64,000 nucleotides of DNA, taken from assembly GCF_900101885.1 (NCBI RefSeq), contig NZ_FNAN01000029.1, forward strand, positions 1 through 64,000, written 5' to 3'. The position numbers and the translations under genes were made by a program. This document shows positions 35,504-43,800 of this stretch, one piece after another. Below the pieces are notes generated by a model. The model was not told where the DNA came from. It saw nothing but the letters and a program-made list of their open reading frames with translations, and searched no databases. Positions within the stretch are counted from its first letter, which is position 1; the number at the start of each line of letters is the position of its first letter. Source of the stretch: Dyadobacter soli (lineage in GTDB: Bacteria > Bacteroidota > Bacteroidia > Cytophagales > Spirosomataceae).

Positions 35504-35806
35504 CGGTTTTGGTAATGAAAATATAAAGTAGATTATTGAAGATTAAAGGAATAAGTTTTTATTAAAAATCTAATACTATTAAATCCCGCTTAAATATAAT
35601 AATGTTATTACTAAACTAATGAATACCGGCTTTTCAATTATTACGTCACCGGCACTGAATAGCTGCATTTCAGACTGTTTGCGCCGATAATCCGCCCGTA
35701 TGTGCGCACGGGAACCGTCCCACCGGCGAGGATGTTTTGAGGACTGGGTATTATTCCTGTAACTTTGCGGAGTAATGCATTTCAATTGAACCAATACCAC
35801 CGGGTA
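35504..35806. other. Intergenic region between the oxidoreductase and panD
   Basis: This 303-bp region is strongly AT-rich near the oxidoreductase start. It contains the panD promoter at 35736-35767. Nothing else is recognised. Confidence 0.6.
35736..35767 (+). promoter_or_regulatory. Bacteroidota promoter for panD
   Basis: TTTG (35736-35739), 20-bp spacer, TAACTTTG (35760-35767): both elements match the consensus exactly. The predicted start near 35774 supports the panD start at 35807 and argues against the longer frame from 35765. Confidence 0.75.
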
Positions 35807-36157
35807 ATGCAAATCACAGTAATGAAATCGAAGATTCACCGTGTTAAGGTGACTCAGGCGGAATTGAACTATGTTGGCAGCATCACGATCGACGAGGATC
35901 TGATCGACGCCGCGGGACTGATAGAAAATGAACAGGTTCACATTGTGAACAATAACAATGGCGAACGTTTTGTCACATATGTTATCAAAGGCGAGAGGGG
36001 TTCGGGCATGATCTGCCTCAATGGCGCAGCGGCGCGCAGGGTGCAGATCGGCGACATCATCATCATCATCGCGTATGGCAGCATGAGCCAGGAAGAGGCG
36101 AAGACGTTCAAGCCGATGGTGGTTTTCCCCGACCATAACAATCACCTGGTAAGCTAA
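35807..36157 (+). CDS. panD: Aspartate 1-decarboxylase proenzyme
   Basis: A 116-residue pyruvoyl enzyme that makes beta-alanine from aspartate for pantothenate. The start at 35807 gives [20 protein letters not shown] and the family's usual length. The self-cleavage site is the Gly-Ser of [10 protein letters not shown] (~24-25), which generates the pyruvoyl group. [17 protein letters not shown] (~72) and the active-site Tyr after it are present. panC is 1.9 kb upstream. Confidence 0.95.
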   Translation: MQITVMKSKIHRVKVTQAELNYVGSITIDEDLIDAAGLIENEQVHIVNNNNGERFVTYVIKGERGSGMICLNGAAARRVQIGDIIIIIAYGSMSQEEAKTFKPMVVFPDHNNHLVS

Positions 36158-36197
36158 ACTTCCAACACTCCGGTACTAATACGTCAATTAGCATAGC

Positions 36198-37235
36198 ATG
36201 AAAAATATACTGCGTTACACGATATCGCTTGTCCTGGCAGGCGGTCTGCTTTGGTTTGTGTTCAAGGACATCAACCTGAACGAAATGCTCGACCGTTTTG
36301 CCCAATCCGACTGGCGGTGGATCGCCGTATCATGCTTTTGCCTCCTGCTCGCGCACATGGTGCGGGCGTGGCGCTGGGGAATGCTCATAGAGCCGCTGGA
36401 CCACAAGCCAGGGCTGACGAACAGTACAATGTCGGTACTGACCGGCTATTTTGCCAACTACATCGTGCCCCGCATGGGCGAAGTGACGCGCTGCGGCACG
36501 CTCTACCGCCTGGAACGCATTCCGGTGAGTTTGAGCTTCGGTACTGTGGTCGCCGAGCGTATTTTTGATGTAATTATATTGGTATTGATGATCGGGTTGA
36601 ACTTCGTCCTCGAATTCGATCGCCTCAGCACTTTTTTCACTGATTTCTTCCAAAGTAAAATAGGCGGCAGCCAAGGCGGCGGCTCGGGTAGCGGAATGCT
36701 GCTGAGCATTCTCATCGTCGGTTTGCTGGCTGTTGCCGTAATAGCGACTGTTATTTTCAAGAATGCCGCATTGCGTAACAAATTGCAGCAGAATGCGATC
36801 ATTGCCAAGATCATCCATTTTGCGCAAGGAATGCTCGAAGGTTTGTTGAGTGTTCGCAAGCTGCGCAGTCCGGGGCTTTTTATTTTCAGCACAATCCTGA
36901 TCTGGGTGCTCTACTACCTGGTTTCTTACGTGCTTTTCTTCTGCATTCCCGAAACTTCGCACCTCGGTCCGCTGGCCGGTCTGACATTGCTCGTCGTCGG
37001 TGCGATCGGTATGACGGCACCCACGCAGGGCGGGATCGGTGCTTACCATTTGCTGGTCGGTAATGTAATGGTGCTTTACGGACTTTCGCAGAACGACGGC
37101 ATCACATTGGCGACATTCATCCACGGGGCGCAAATGCTGTTCATGCTCGTGATCGGCGCATTGGCATTTCTATATGTGCTGATTGTCAACAAAAACAAAG
37201 TCGAGGAGCCGGAACAAGTGTCTGCGGCAAACTAA
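36198..37235 (+). CDS. LPG synthase/flippase-like membrane protein (UPF0104)
   Basis: A 345-residue inner-membrane protein with about 8 transmembrane helices, of the lysylphosphatidylglycerol synthase TM/UPF0104 family. Recognisable parts are the first helix ISLVLAGGLLWFVF, MVRAWRWGMLIEPL, the loop FANYIVPRMGEVTRCGTLYR (~90-109) and APTQGGIGAYHLLVG near 280. A Gly/Ser-rich loop (GGSQGGGSGSG) lies between helices. Members translocate or modify lipids, but this one has no aminoacyl-transferase domain. It is 41 bp after panD, followed by rfaE2. Confidence 0.85.
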   Translation: MKNILRYTISLVLAGGLLWFVFKDINLNEMLDRFAQSDWRWIAVSCFCLLLAHMVRAWRWGMLIEPLDHKPGLTNSTMSVLTGYFANYIVPRMGEVTRCGTLYRLERIPVSLSFGTVVAERIFDVIILVLMIGLNFVLEFDRLSTFFTDFFQSKIGGSQGGGSGSGMLLSILIVGLLAVAVIATVIFKNAALRNKLQQNAIIAKIIHFAQGMLEGLLSVRKLRSPGLFIFSTILIWVLYYLVSYVLFFCIPETSHLGPLAGLTLLVVGAIGMTAPTQGGIGAYHLLVGNVMVLYGLSQNDGITLATFIHGAQMLFMLVIGALAFLYVLIVNKNKVEEPEQVSAAN

Positions 37236-37315
37236 TTGTAACTTTAATAGTCCTGAAAAATGGAAATGGAGTATGTTACGTTATTCCATTTCTTAAATCC
37301 ATATTGTCTTTTAAA

Positions 37316-37804
37316 ATGAATTTGACAGAAAGCAAGATCCTCAGACTGGACGAAGCCATCCCGACCGTTGAAGCATGGCAACGCGCCGGACAAAAAGTTG
37401 TTTTCACCAACGGATGTTTCGATATTGTGCATCTCGGGCACATCGATTACCTCGAAAAAGCCCGTGCATTGGGCGACAGAATGGTACTCGGCCTGAACAC
37501 CGACGCTTCGGTAAGCCGCCTGAAAGGGCCGCTCCGCCCGGTCGTGAACGAGTACGCGAGAGCCCGGCTGATGGCCGCATTGTCTTTCATCGATGCTGTC
37601 ATTTTGTTCGACGAACCGACGCCTAGTCAGTTGATCGAAGCCGTAAAACCTGACATTTTGGTCAAAGGAGACGATTATACGATCGAGAACATTGCTGGCT
37701 CGGATTTTGTTTTGGGTAGAGGAGGTGAGGTAAAAACGATTGCTTTGGTACAAGGCTACTCGACTACCGCACTGATCGAGAAAATAAAACAAGGATATAA
37801 ATAG
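37316..37804 (+). CDS. rfaE2: Heptose-1-phosphate adenylyltransferase-type nucleotidyltransferase
   Basis: A 162-residue cytidylyltransferase-fold enzyme corresponding to the C-terminal half of HldE. It would activate D-glycero-beta-D-manno-heptose 1-phosphate with ATP for LPS core synthesis. The start is the ATG at 37316; a TTG at 37304 is less likely. The HxGH motif is FDIVHLGHIDYL (~40), followed by LGLNTDASVSRLKGP and the C-terminal VKGDDYTIENI. The separate kinase half is not in this window. A zinc peptidase gene starts 8 bp downstream, so they are likely co-transcribed. Confidence 0.9.
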   Translation: MNLTESKILRLDEAIPTVEAWQRAGQKVVFTNGCFDIVHLGHIDYLEKARALGDRMVLGLNTDASVSRLKGPLRPVVNEYARARLMAALSFIDAVILFDEPTPSQLIEAVKPDILVKGDDYTIENIAGSDFVLGRGGEVKTIALVQGYSTTALIEKIKQGYK

Positions 37805-37812
37805 CAATAACT

Positions 37813-38487
37813 ATGGGACTTTTGATTGCATTGATCGTAATGGGCGTCAGCTTTTACGTGCAATGGCGCTTGAAGAGTAAGTTTGAAGAATATTCACAGG
37901 TAGGGTTGAGCAACGGCATGAGCGGCAAGGAAATCGCTGAAACGATGCTCCGGGAAAGCGGCATTTACGACGTAAGAGTGGTGTCCGTGGAAGGCCGCCT
38001 GACCGACCACTACAATCCGCAGGATAAGACAGTCAACCTGAGTCCCGATGTATATTATGGACGCAGCGTTGCCGCTGCGGCTGTGGCTTCCCACGAATGC
38101 GGCCACGCGGTGCAACACGCTACCGCTTACAGCTGGCTGCAATTCCGCTCGCAAATGGTACCGTTCCTGAGCATTGCCTCGCAATACATGCAATGGATCA
38201 TCCTGATCGGCGTATTGCTGATTAACACATCCATCATTCCGCTGGCGATTGGTGTAGCGCTGTTCGCAGTGACCACATTATTCAGCTTCATTACGCTGCC
38301 GGTCGAGTACGATGCAAGTAACCGCGCATTGGCCTGGATCCAGAAAAACCGCATTGTGAACGAAAGAGAGTACATTATGTCTGCCGATGCATTGAAATGG
38401 GCGGCACGTACCTACCTCGTAGCAGCGATTGGTTCATTGGCTACGTTGCTTTATTACGTGAGTTTGCTGATGGGTCGTCGGGATTGA
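37813..38487 (+). CDS. Membrane zinc metallopeptidase (YugP-like)
   Basis: A 224-residue membrane protein with an N-terminal helix, a cytoplasmic or periplasmic domain containing HECGHAVQHA (~97, the HExxH zinc motif, here HECGH), and three C-terminal helices. This is the neutral zinc metallopeptidase/YugP family (PF04298), whose substrates are not known. The order of helix, HExxH domain and helices fits, and the length is normal. It starts 8 bp after rfaE2. A weak hairpin with a T run lies at 38530-38562. Confidence 0.88.
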   Translation: MGLLIALIVMGVSFYVQWRLKSKFEEYSQVGLSNGMSGKEIAETMLRESGIYDVRVVSVEGRLTDHYNPQDKTVNLSPDVYYGRSVAAAAVASHECGHAVQHATAYSWLQFRSQMVPFLSIASQYMQWIILIGVLLINTSIIPLAIGVALFAVTTLFSFITLPVEYDASNRALAWIQKNRIVNEREYIMSADALKWAARTYLVAAIGSLATLLYYVSLLMGRRD

Positions 38488-38529
38488 GTTTAGAGTTTAG
38501 AGTTCTTAGAGTTTAAAGTTGATATTATT

Positions 38530-38562
38530 GTCAGTCTTCGTTCGCGGGGGCTGACTTTTTTT
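38530..38562 (+). terminator. Weak terminator candidate after the zinc peptidase gene
   Basis: GTCAG at 38530-38534 pairs with CTGAC at 38551-38555, with partial pairing inside, and is followed by TTTTTTT. The stem is short, so this is only a candidate. Confidence 0.45.
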
Positions 38563-38564
38563 GC

Positions 38565-38636
38565 CACTCATTCACTCATTCACTCATTCACTCATTCACT
38601 CATTCACTCATTCAATCATTCAATCATTCAATCATT
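38565..38636. repeat. Tandem octamer repeat, CACTCATT/CAATCATT
   Basis: An 8-bp unit is repeated nine times: six copies of CACTCATT are followed by three copies in which the third base is A (CAATCATT). The array sits in the convergent intergenic region between the zinc peptidase and FG-GAP genes. It is immediately preceded by short degenerate repeats (GAGTTTAGA, 38487-38515). The unit is a multiple of neither gene's codon phase and lies outside coding sequence. Confidence 0.95.
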
Positions 38637-39810
38637 ACTTCTTCCGCTGGTTCCAATACACCACCAGATTATGCGTCGCGCGTCCGGCGGCGATAATGTC
38701 CAGATCGCCATCCCCGTCCAGATCGGCCGGCAGCAAATCCTCGCACGCGATCTTGATCTTTTCGTCCAAAGTATATTCTGTCCATTTTTTGCCCTCGGCG
38801 TCATTTCCTACGTAAATGCGCACACCCGTTTCGCCGGTTAAATTCGGGTTGCGCCAGCCCATTACTACCTGGTCGCGGCCCTGGCCGAAGAAGTCGGCGC
38901 AAGCCAATGCATGGCCTTCCTTAATGCGGTCGGAGAGGACGGTGCGGCTGTCTTTGGTATAAACGACTAATGCGGTGCCATGCATGGGTTCGATGGTGGC
39001 TGTAAACAATTGCTTTTTACCCAAACTACCTGTCCGGATCTCTCCTACCCCGCGTTCCGGCACCATCCAGTTGCCCGAGGCGGCCCAGCCGTCGGCGCCA
39101 TTCAGAAACACCTGCACACCTTCCTTACCCGCAATGGACAGTCCTGCCATCCGGCCCGGGATTTCCATCGGCTGGAAATTGTGGGTCATATGCATATTGG
39201 TTTCAACCAGATTGTAGGGCCAGATACCCTTTTTGTTTTCGGGAACATCGAAAATGATCAGCTTCACACCTGCGCCGTTTCCGCCTGTATTCCCTTCGCC
39301 GTGCAATGGTAATACGGCCAATTGGAACGGGCCATCCGCGGTTTTGACCCAATGCATGCGGTGAATGGTTACCTCGTGATGCAGGCGTACAGGTTCCCAG
39401 GCTTTGGTGCGATCGTCTGGCGCTACCAGGTAGAATACGGCCCCCGATGTTTTCAAATCCTTCGTTTCAGATGGGTTCCAGCCTGCGCCTACGGCCACTT
39501 CTACTTTACCATCGCCGTCGATGTCCCGGGCGGCAATGCAGACGTTGTCCTGCTCGGTAAGGTCTTTGGCGATCACGTAGCGCGTCCAGGCGCCGTCCGT
39601 TTTCCCGGGATTTTTATACCAGACTATTTCCTTCTTGTCGGCGAGCAATATATCCAGTTTACCATCCCCATCCACATCACCGGAAGCCACTCCATAGCCG
39701 ATACTCACCTTATCGTCGATCGTCTCGCCTTTGAAAGTGGCGGTTTGTGCAAATGCGTTTCCCGCTATCGAAAATGCGATCGAGAATAATAGTTGTTTAT
39801 TCATATTCAT
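38635..39810 (-). CDS. Secreted FG-GAP/VCBS-repeat protein
   Basis: A 391-residue protein with a signal peptide (MNMNKQLLFSIAFSIAGNAFAQ). It contains several FG-GAP-type blades whose calcium-binding loops read DVDGDGKLDILLA (~46), DIDGDGKVEVAVGAG (~96) and DLDGDGDLDIIAAG near the C-terminus. This makes it a probable secreted beta-propeller. Function is unknown. A related protein is encoded at 59861. It is convergent with the zinc peptidase gene across the octamer repeat. Confidence 0.85.
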   Translation of the reverse strand: MNMNKQLLFSIAFSIAGNAFAQTATFKGETIDDKVSIGYGVASGDVDGDGKLDILLADKKEIVWYKNPGKTDGAWTRYVIAKDLTEQDNVCIAARDIDGDGKVEVAVGAGWNPSETKDLKTSGAVFYLVAPDDRTKAWEPVRLHHEVTIHRMHWVKTADGPFQLAVLPLHGEGNTGGNGAGVKLIIFDVPENKKGIWPYNLVETNMHMTHNFQPMEIPGRMAGLSIAGKEGVQVFLNGADGWAASGNWMVPERGVGEIRTGSLGKKQLFTATIEPMHGTALVVYTKDSRTVLSDRIKEGHALACADFFGQGRDQVVMGWRNPNLTGETGVRIYVGNDAEGKKWTEYTLDEKIKIACEDLLPADLDGDGDLDIIAAGRATHNLVVYWNQRKK

Positions 39811-39902
39811 GAAAACCGACAGCCGCCGGTGAATAAATGTTTTAACCTATTTTTTAACAATATACTTCAAAATGCGCTCGGCGGGCATTGAAAAAACAGT
39901 TT

Positions 39903-39936
39903 TTTGTGTCGCTTTGACCTGCATTACCTACTTTTG
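39903..39936 (+). promoter_or_regulatory. Bacteroidota promoter for gcvT
   Basis: TTTG (39903-39906) and TACTTTTG (39929-39936, an exact TAnnTTTG) are 22 bp apart, slightly longer than usual. The start is predicted near 39943, ~20 nt before the ATG. Confidence 0.65.
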
Positions 39937-39964
39937 TGAATTAATGTAAAACCAAATATCCTTC

Positions 39965-41047
39965 ATGAAAACAGTCCCTTTACATCAGCTCCACATCCGT
40001 TTGGGCGCAAAAATGGTCCCGTTTGCAGGTTTTGAAATGCCTGTACGTTACTCCTCGGATCTGGATGAACATCACACCGTAAGGAATGCTGTGGGTGTTT
40101 TTGATGTATCGCACATGGGCGAATTCAGCATAAAAGGGCCCGGCGCGCTCGCATTGGTGCAGAAAGTAACCTCCAATGATGCTACTGCGCTTTATGACGG
40201 AAAAGTGCAATACGGCTACCTTCCCAACGCGACCGGCGGGGTTGTCGACGACCTGCTCGTGTACCGCATTGCCGAGGACGACTATTTCCTGGTGGTCAAT
40301 GCGTCGAATATCGAAAAGGACTGGAACTGGATCCAGAGCCATAATACCGAAGGCGTAGCGATGGAAAACCTGTCGGATTCGCTTTGCCTGCTGGCCGTAC
40401 AAGGCCCGAAAGCGACTGCTGCATTGCAGAAACTGACCGAAGTGGACCTCGCTTCGATGGAGTATTATACTTTCCAAATAGGGGAAATGGCCGGTGTAAA
40501 GGACATTATCATCTCCGCAACCGGCTACACGGGTGCGGGAGGTTTTGAAATATATGTAAAGAATGCGGATGCGGAGCAAATGTGGAATGCCATTTTCGAA
40601 GCGGGCGCAGAGTTCGGAATCAAACCCGTAGGCCTGGGCGCACGCGACACATTGCGACTGGAAAAAGCATTCTGCCTCTACGGTAACGATATCGACGACG
40701 AAACCTCGCCATTGGAAGCCGGCTTGGGTTGGGTGACCAAATTCACGAAGGATTTCACCAATTCCGAAGCATTGAAAGCAGAAAAAGAGGCTGGTATTAA
40801 GCGTAAACTCGTCGGTTTTGAAATGATCGACCGCGGCATTCCGCGCGGGCATTATGAGCTCTGCGATGCAGAAGGCAACAAATTCGGCGAAGTTACATCC
40901 GGTACGCAATCGCCCACTTTGCAAAAAGGCATCGGCCTGGGTTATGTTCCTACCGAATTCAGCAAAGCCGGTACCGAGATTTTCGTCAAAGTGCGCGACA
41001 GGCTATTGAAAGCGCAAGTTGTGAAAACACCTTTTGTTAAAAACTAA
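39965..41047 (+). CDS. gcvT: Glycine cleavage system T protein (aminomethyltransferase)
   Basis: A 360-residue tetrahydrofolate-dependent aminomethyltransferase of the glycine cleavage complex. It transfers the methylene group of glycine from the H protein lipoyl arm to THF. Seen are [13 protein letters not shown] (~18), [18 protein letters not shown] (~36, with the Asp that binds the amino-methyl group), [12 protein letters not shown] (~187) and [14 protein letters not shown] (~226). The C-terminal domain [16 protein letters not shown] is complete. gcvH and gcvP are not in the window, as is usual where the genes are dispersed. comB follows 29 bp later. Confidence 0.95.
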   Translation: MKTVPLHQLHIRLGAKMVPFAGFEMPVRYSSDLDEHHTVRNAVGVFDVSHMGEFSIKGPGALALVQKVTSNDATALYDGKVQYGYLPNATGGVVDDLLVYRIAEDDYFLVVNASNIEKDWNWIQSHNTEGVAMENLSDSLCLLAVQGPKATAALQKLTEVDLASMEYYTFQIGEMAGVKDIIISATGYTGAGGFEIYVKNADAEQMWNAIFEAGAEFGIKPVGLGARDTLRLEKAFCLYGNDIDDETSPLEAGLGWVTKFTKDFTNSEALKAEKEAGIKRKLVGFEMIDRGIPRGHYELCDAEGNKFGEVTSGTQSPTLQKGIGLGYVPTEFSKAGTEIFVKVRDRLLKAQVVKTPFVKN

Positions 41048-41076
41048 TCCCTCCTATTCAGTTCGATTGCACATTT

Positions 41077-41787
41077 ATGAAACAACTTGACGTTTGTCTT
41101 ACCCCCGATTTACTTCATCTGCACAAACTCGATAATTCAATAGTGGTGGTAGCCGATATTTTCCGGGCTACTTCCTGCATGGTGACCGGCCTGGCTTACG
41201 GCGTAAAAAGCATTACCCCCGTTGCCAGCGTCGAAGAATGTAAGTTTTTGCAAGACAAAGGATATATAGCGGCCGCCGAGCGGGATGCCCGCAAAGTGGA
41301 AGGTTTCGATCTCGACAACTCGCCATTCAGTTATATGCACGAAAGTCTTATCGGCGCACAGATAGCGATGACGACCACGAATGGTACATTATCCATTTCG
41401 AAGGCAAAATCTTCGGCTGTAAAGGTAATGATCGGTTCGTTCCTCAACCTGGGCGCATTGGCTAATCATCTGAAAAGCGAGCCTTACGATGTGCTGGTAC
41501 TCTGTGCAGGCTGGAAAGGTCGGCCCAACCTTGAAGATACATTGTTTGCAGGGGCATTGGCTGAGGCATTGAAGGATCAATTTATGTTGCTCGAAGACGG
41601 AACCCTGATGGCGCAGCGTTTATACCTCCAAAGCAAGGATAACCTGCTCGCGAGCGTATCCAACTCCTCGCACGTTCGGCGCCTGCAACGCCTGGGCATC
41701 CAGAAAGACATTTCCTATTGCCTGCAAACCGACCTGTACGACGTTGTTCCCGTCCTCAGAGGAGGCACGCTGGTATCCATGAATTAA
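41077..41787 (+). CDS. comB: 2-phosphosulfolactate phosphatase family protein
   Basis: A 236-residue protein of the ComB family, which in methanogens removes phosphate from 2-phosphosulfolactate on the way to coenzyme M. Characteristic parts are VVVADIFRATSCMVTGLAYG (~26-45, with the conserved acidic and Arg residues), AERDARKVEGFDLDNSP (~68) and TTTNGTLSI (~98), which holds the likely phosphate-binding loop. Bacteria lack coenzyme M, so the substrate here may differ; Cytophagales make sulfonolipids, which offers a possible but untested link. It is probably co-transcribed with gcvT and followed by the Ig-like repeat gene after 21 bp. Confidence 0.82.
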   Translation: MKQLDVCLTPDLLHLHKLDNSIVVVADIFRATSCMVTGLAYGVKSITPVASVEECKFLQDKGYIAAAERDARKVEGFDLDNSPFSYMHESLIGAQIAMTTTNGTLSISKAKSSAVKVMIGSFLNLGALANHLKSEPYDVLVLCAGWKGRPNLEDTLFAGALAEALKDQFMLLEDGTLMAQRLYLQSKDNLLASVSNSSHVRRLQRLGIQKDISYCLQTDLYDVVPVLRGGTLVSMN

Positions 41788-41808
41788 TATTTACTCAATC
41801 CAAACTGC

Positions 41809-43791
41809 ATGTTCCGATTCGTTTTTGTCATTTTTCTGGGATTATTTCTGATGGCTGGCCATGCCGAGGCACAGCGAAGGACCTCTACTCCAAGGAGGCA
41901 GCTCATTACCCCGAAGAAAAAAGCACCCGCGCCAGCCAAACAGCAGGCTCCCGCAGCGAAGGACACGACAAAGACGCAGGCTTCGGGCGTAGCAACTCCC
42001 GCCATAGCCACCCCGGCCGTTGACACGACGGCTGCTGACACTACCATGCCCAGCGCGGTTTCGGCCAATGGCGACACGCTTACAGAGGCTGCGAACGAAG
42101 CAAAACTTCCCGTAGAAAAGGTCGATAGCCTGCATGCTTACAAGATCATGATCGAGGACATTTCATACCTCTCCGTTTGCCCCGGTACCAATGTGACCAT
42201 TCCGTTTAAAACGGACGGACCTTTTGACGAGGACAACACATTCATTGTACATATTATAGATGCAACCGGCAAGTCGGTGCCCATTTCGCTGCCCGTGAAG
42301 AAAAGCCCGGCCAAAGCAGTGATACCATCTTACAAAGTAGGCGGTGAAGTTTACCGGCTGCAAATCATTTCATCGATCCCGGTGATCAAAAGCCAGGAAG
42401 TTCCCATAAGGTTATTGCAAGCGCCCGCAGCAAAGATCGATCTGATCGACGGGTCGCAAACCGTGCGCATTATGCCAGGACAGGAGGCACATTTGCGTGT
42501 AAACCTCACGGGTGCCGCGCCATGGTCGTTCCGCCTTTCGGACAGCACCACCGTATTGCAGACGCTTTCGAACCCGCATTATATTACTGTAAAACCTGCT
42601 GATGTAAAAGCTTACCGCGTGACGGCCGTTTCCAATGCTTGCGGAAGCGGTACTACTTCCGGCGAGGCCATTGTGAATGTGAACAACAATCCCGAGCCTA
42701 AACTGGAATTGAAAGAGATCGAGAAGATCGCGAAACTCTGTGCGGGCGTTCCGTTCCAGGTGCCGTTTAATGCAACCGGGAAATATAAGGAAGGGAATAA
42801 ATTCATCGTTCAGATCGCGGAACGCAATGGTTCATTCAAAAACATTTCAACGCCTGATTCTTCCGGCTACATTACAACCCAGATTCCCGACACTTACAAG
42901 CCCGGTGAATATCGCCTGCGTGTAACCGCCACTGCTCCTTACCTGGTGAGCCAGACGACGAACATTTCGATCGTTTCGCCGACCGTGGCGACGCTTCAAA
43001 AGGATTCATTAAGATTGGGTGAAAACGAATCGGGACAGCTTACTGTGAAATTCACCGGCGGAGGCCCGTGGTTTGTACTGCTTTCGGACGGAACCTACGA
43101 GAACAATATCCAGGAATCGCCGCATAAGATCAAGGTAAAGCCATTTTATGATACCAACTACCAGATCAGTTCCGCAGGCGGGCTTTGTGGTGTGGGTAAA
43201 TTCTCGGGCTCCGCAAAGGTTACCGTGAAGGCTCCTCCGGCAAGCATTACGCTGGAAAAGCTTCCGCAAAATATGGTCTGCGCGGGTTCTACCATGGATA
43301 TTCCCTATAAAACAGAAGGACGCTACAATCCGAACAACAAATTTACGGTTCAGATGACCGATAAATCCGGCCGGTTCGTAACATTACCTACTACTGTGAC
43401 GCCTACTGCCATGCAGGTAAAGATCGCCGCTGCGGCGCCGGGAGATACCAGCAAGATTCAGAAAATCCGCATTGTTTCGTCTTCTCCGGCTGTTTCGAGT
43501 GCAATCGAAGAACTGGAAGTGATTGCGCCCGACAAGGCCGTTGCAGAAGTTTCCGGACGCGGTACTGTTTCGGCAGGTCGTTCTACCCGCATTCAATTGA
43601 AATTCAAGAACGGGCTCCCACCGTGGTCATTCACGCTTTCGGACGGCACAACTATCAATGGGACGTTCCTTAACCCGTACCTGATTTCCGTTTCACCGGC
43701 AAATACCACTGAATACACGATCAACTCGCTGAAAAGCGGTTGCGGAACTGGTACCGGACGCGGCACGGCTGTGGTCACGGTAGAAAACTAG
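41809..43791 (+). CDS. Secreted triple-repeat Ig-like protein
   Basis: A 660-residue exported protein (signal peptide ending MAGHAEA, ~20) with an Ala/Pro/Thr/Lys-rich linker at ~25-105. Three tandem modules of about 175 residues follow, at ~120-295, 305-475 and 485-660. Each opens with a Cys (124, 311, 491) in a CxGxxxxIPF pattern and a FIVQI/FTVQM strand. Each closes with a PWxFxLSDGT strand and a second Cys (278, 460, 645) in a CGxG context, suggesting one disulfide per module. The protein has no T9SS sorting domain. It overlaps porZ's 5' spacing (9 bp gap), so it is in the same operon. I know no named family. Confidence 0.85.
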   Translation: MFRFVFVIFLGLFLMAGHAEAQRRTSTPRRQLITPKKKAPAPAKQQAPAAKDTTKTQASGVATPAIATPAVDTTAADTTMPSAVSANGDTLTEAANEAKLPVEKVDSLHAYKIMIEDISYLSVCPGTNVTIPFKTDGPFDEDNTFIVHIIDATGKSVPISLPVKKSPAKAVIPSYKVGGEVYRLQIISSIPVIKSQEVPIRLLQAPAAKIDLIDGSQTVRIMPGQEAHLRVNLTGAAPWSFRLSDSTTVLQTLSNPHYITVKPADVKAYRVTAVSNACGSGTTSGEAIVNVNNNPEPKLELKEIEKIAKLCAGVPFQVPFNATGKYKEGNKFIVQIAERNGSFKNISTPDSSGYITTQIPDTYKPGEYRLRVTATAPYLVSQTTNISIVSPTVATLQKDSLRLGENESGQLTVKFTGGGPWFVLLSDGTYENNIQESPHKIKVKPFYDTNYQISSAGGLCGVGKFSGSAKVTVKAPPASITLEKLPQNMVCAGSTMDIPYKTEGRYNPNNKFTVQMTDKSGRFVTLPTTVTPTAMQVKIAAAAPGDTSKIQKIRIVSSSPAVSSAIEELEVIAPDKAVAEVSGRGTVSAGRSTRIQLKFKNGLPPWSFTLSDGTTINGTFLNPYLISVSPANTTEYTINSLKSGCGTGTGRGTAVVTVEN

Positions 43792-43800
43792 CATTCAGCC

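Noticed and set aside
38565-38636. CRISPR array
   Set aside because: The units are 8 bp and directly contiguous, without spacers, and no cas gene is near.
38561-38815. 84-codon frame over the octamer array
   Set aside because: Its repetitive HSFTHSLIHS start is only the translation of the octamer repeat.
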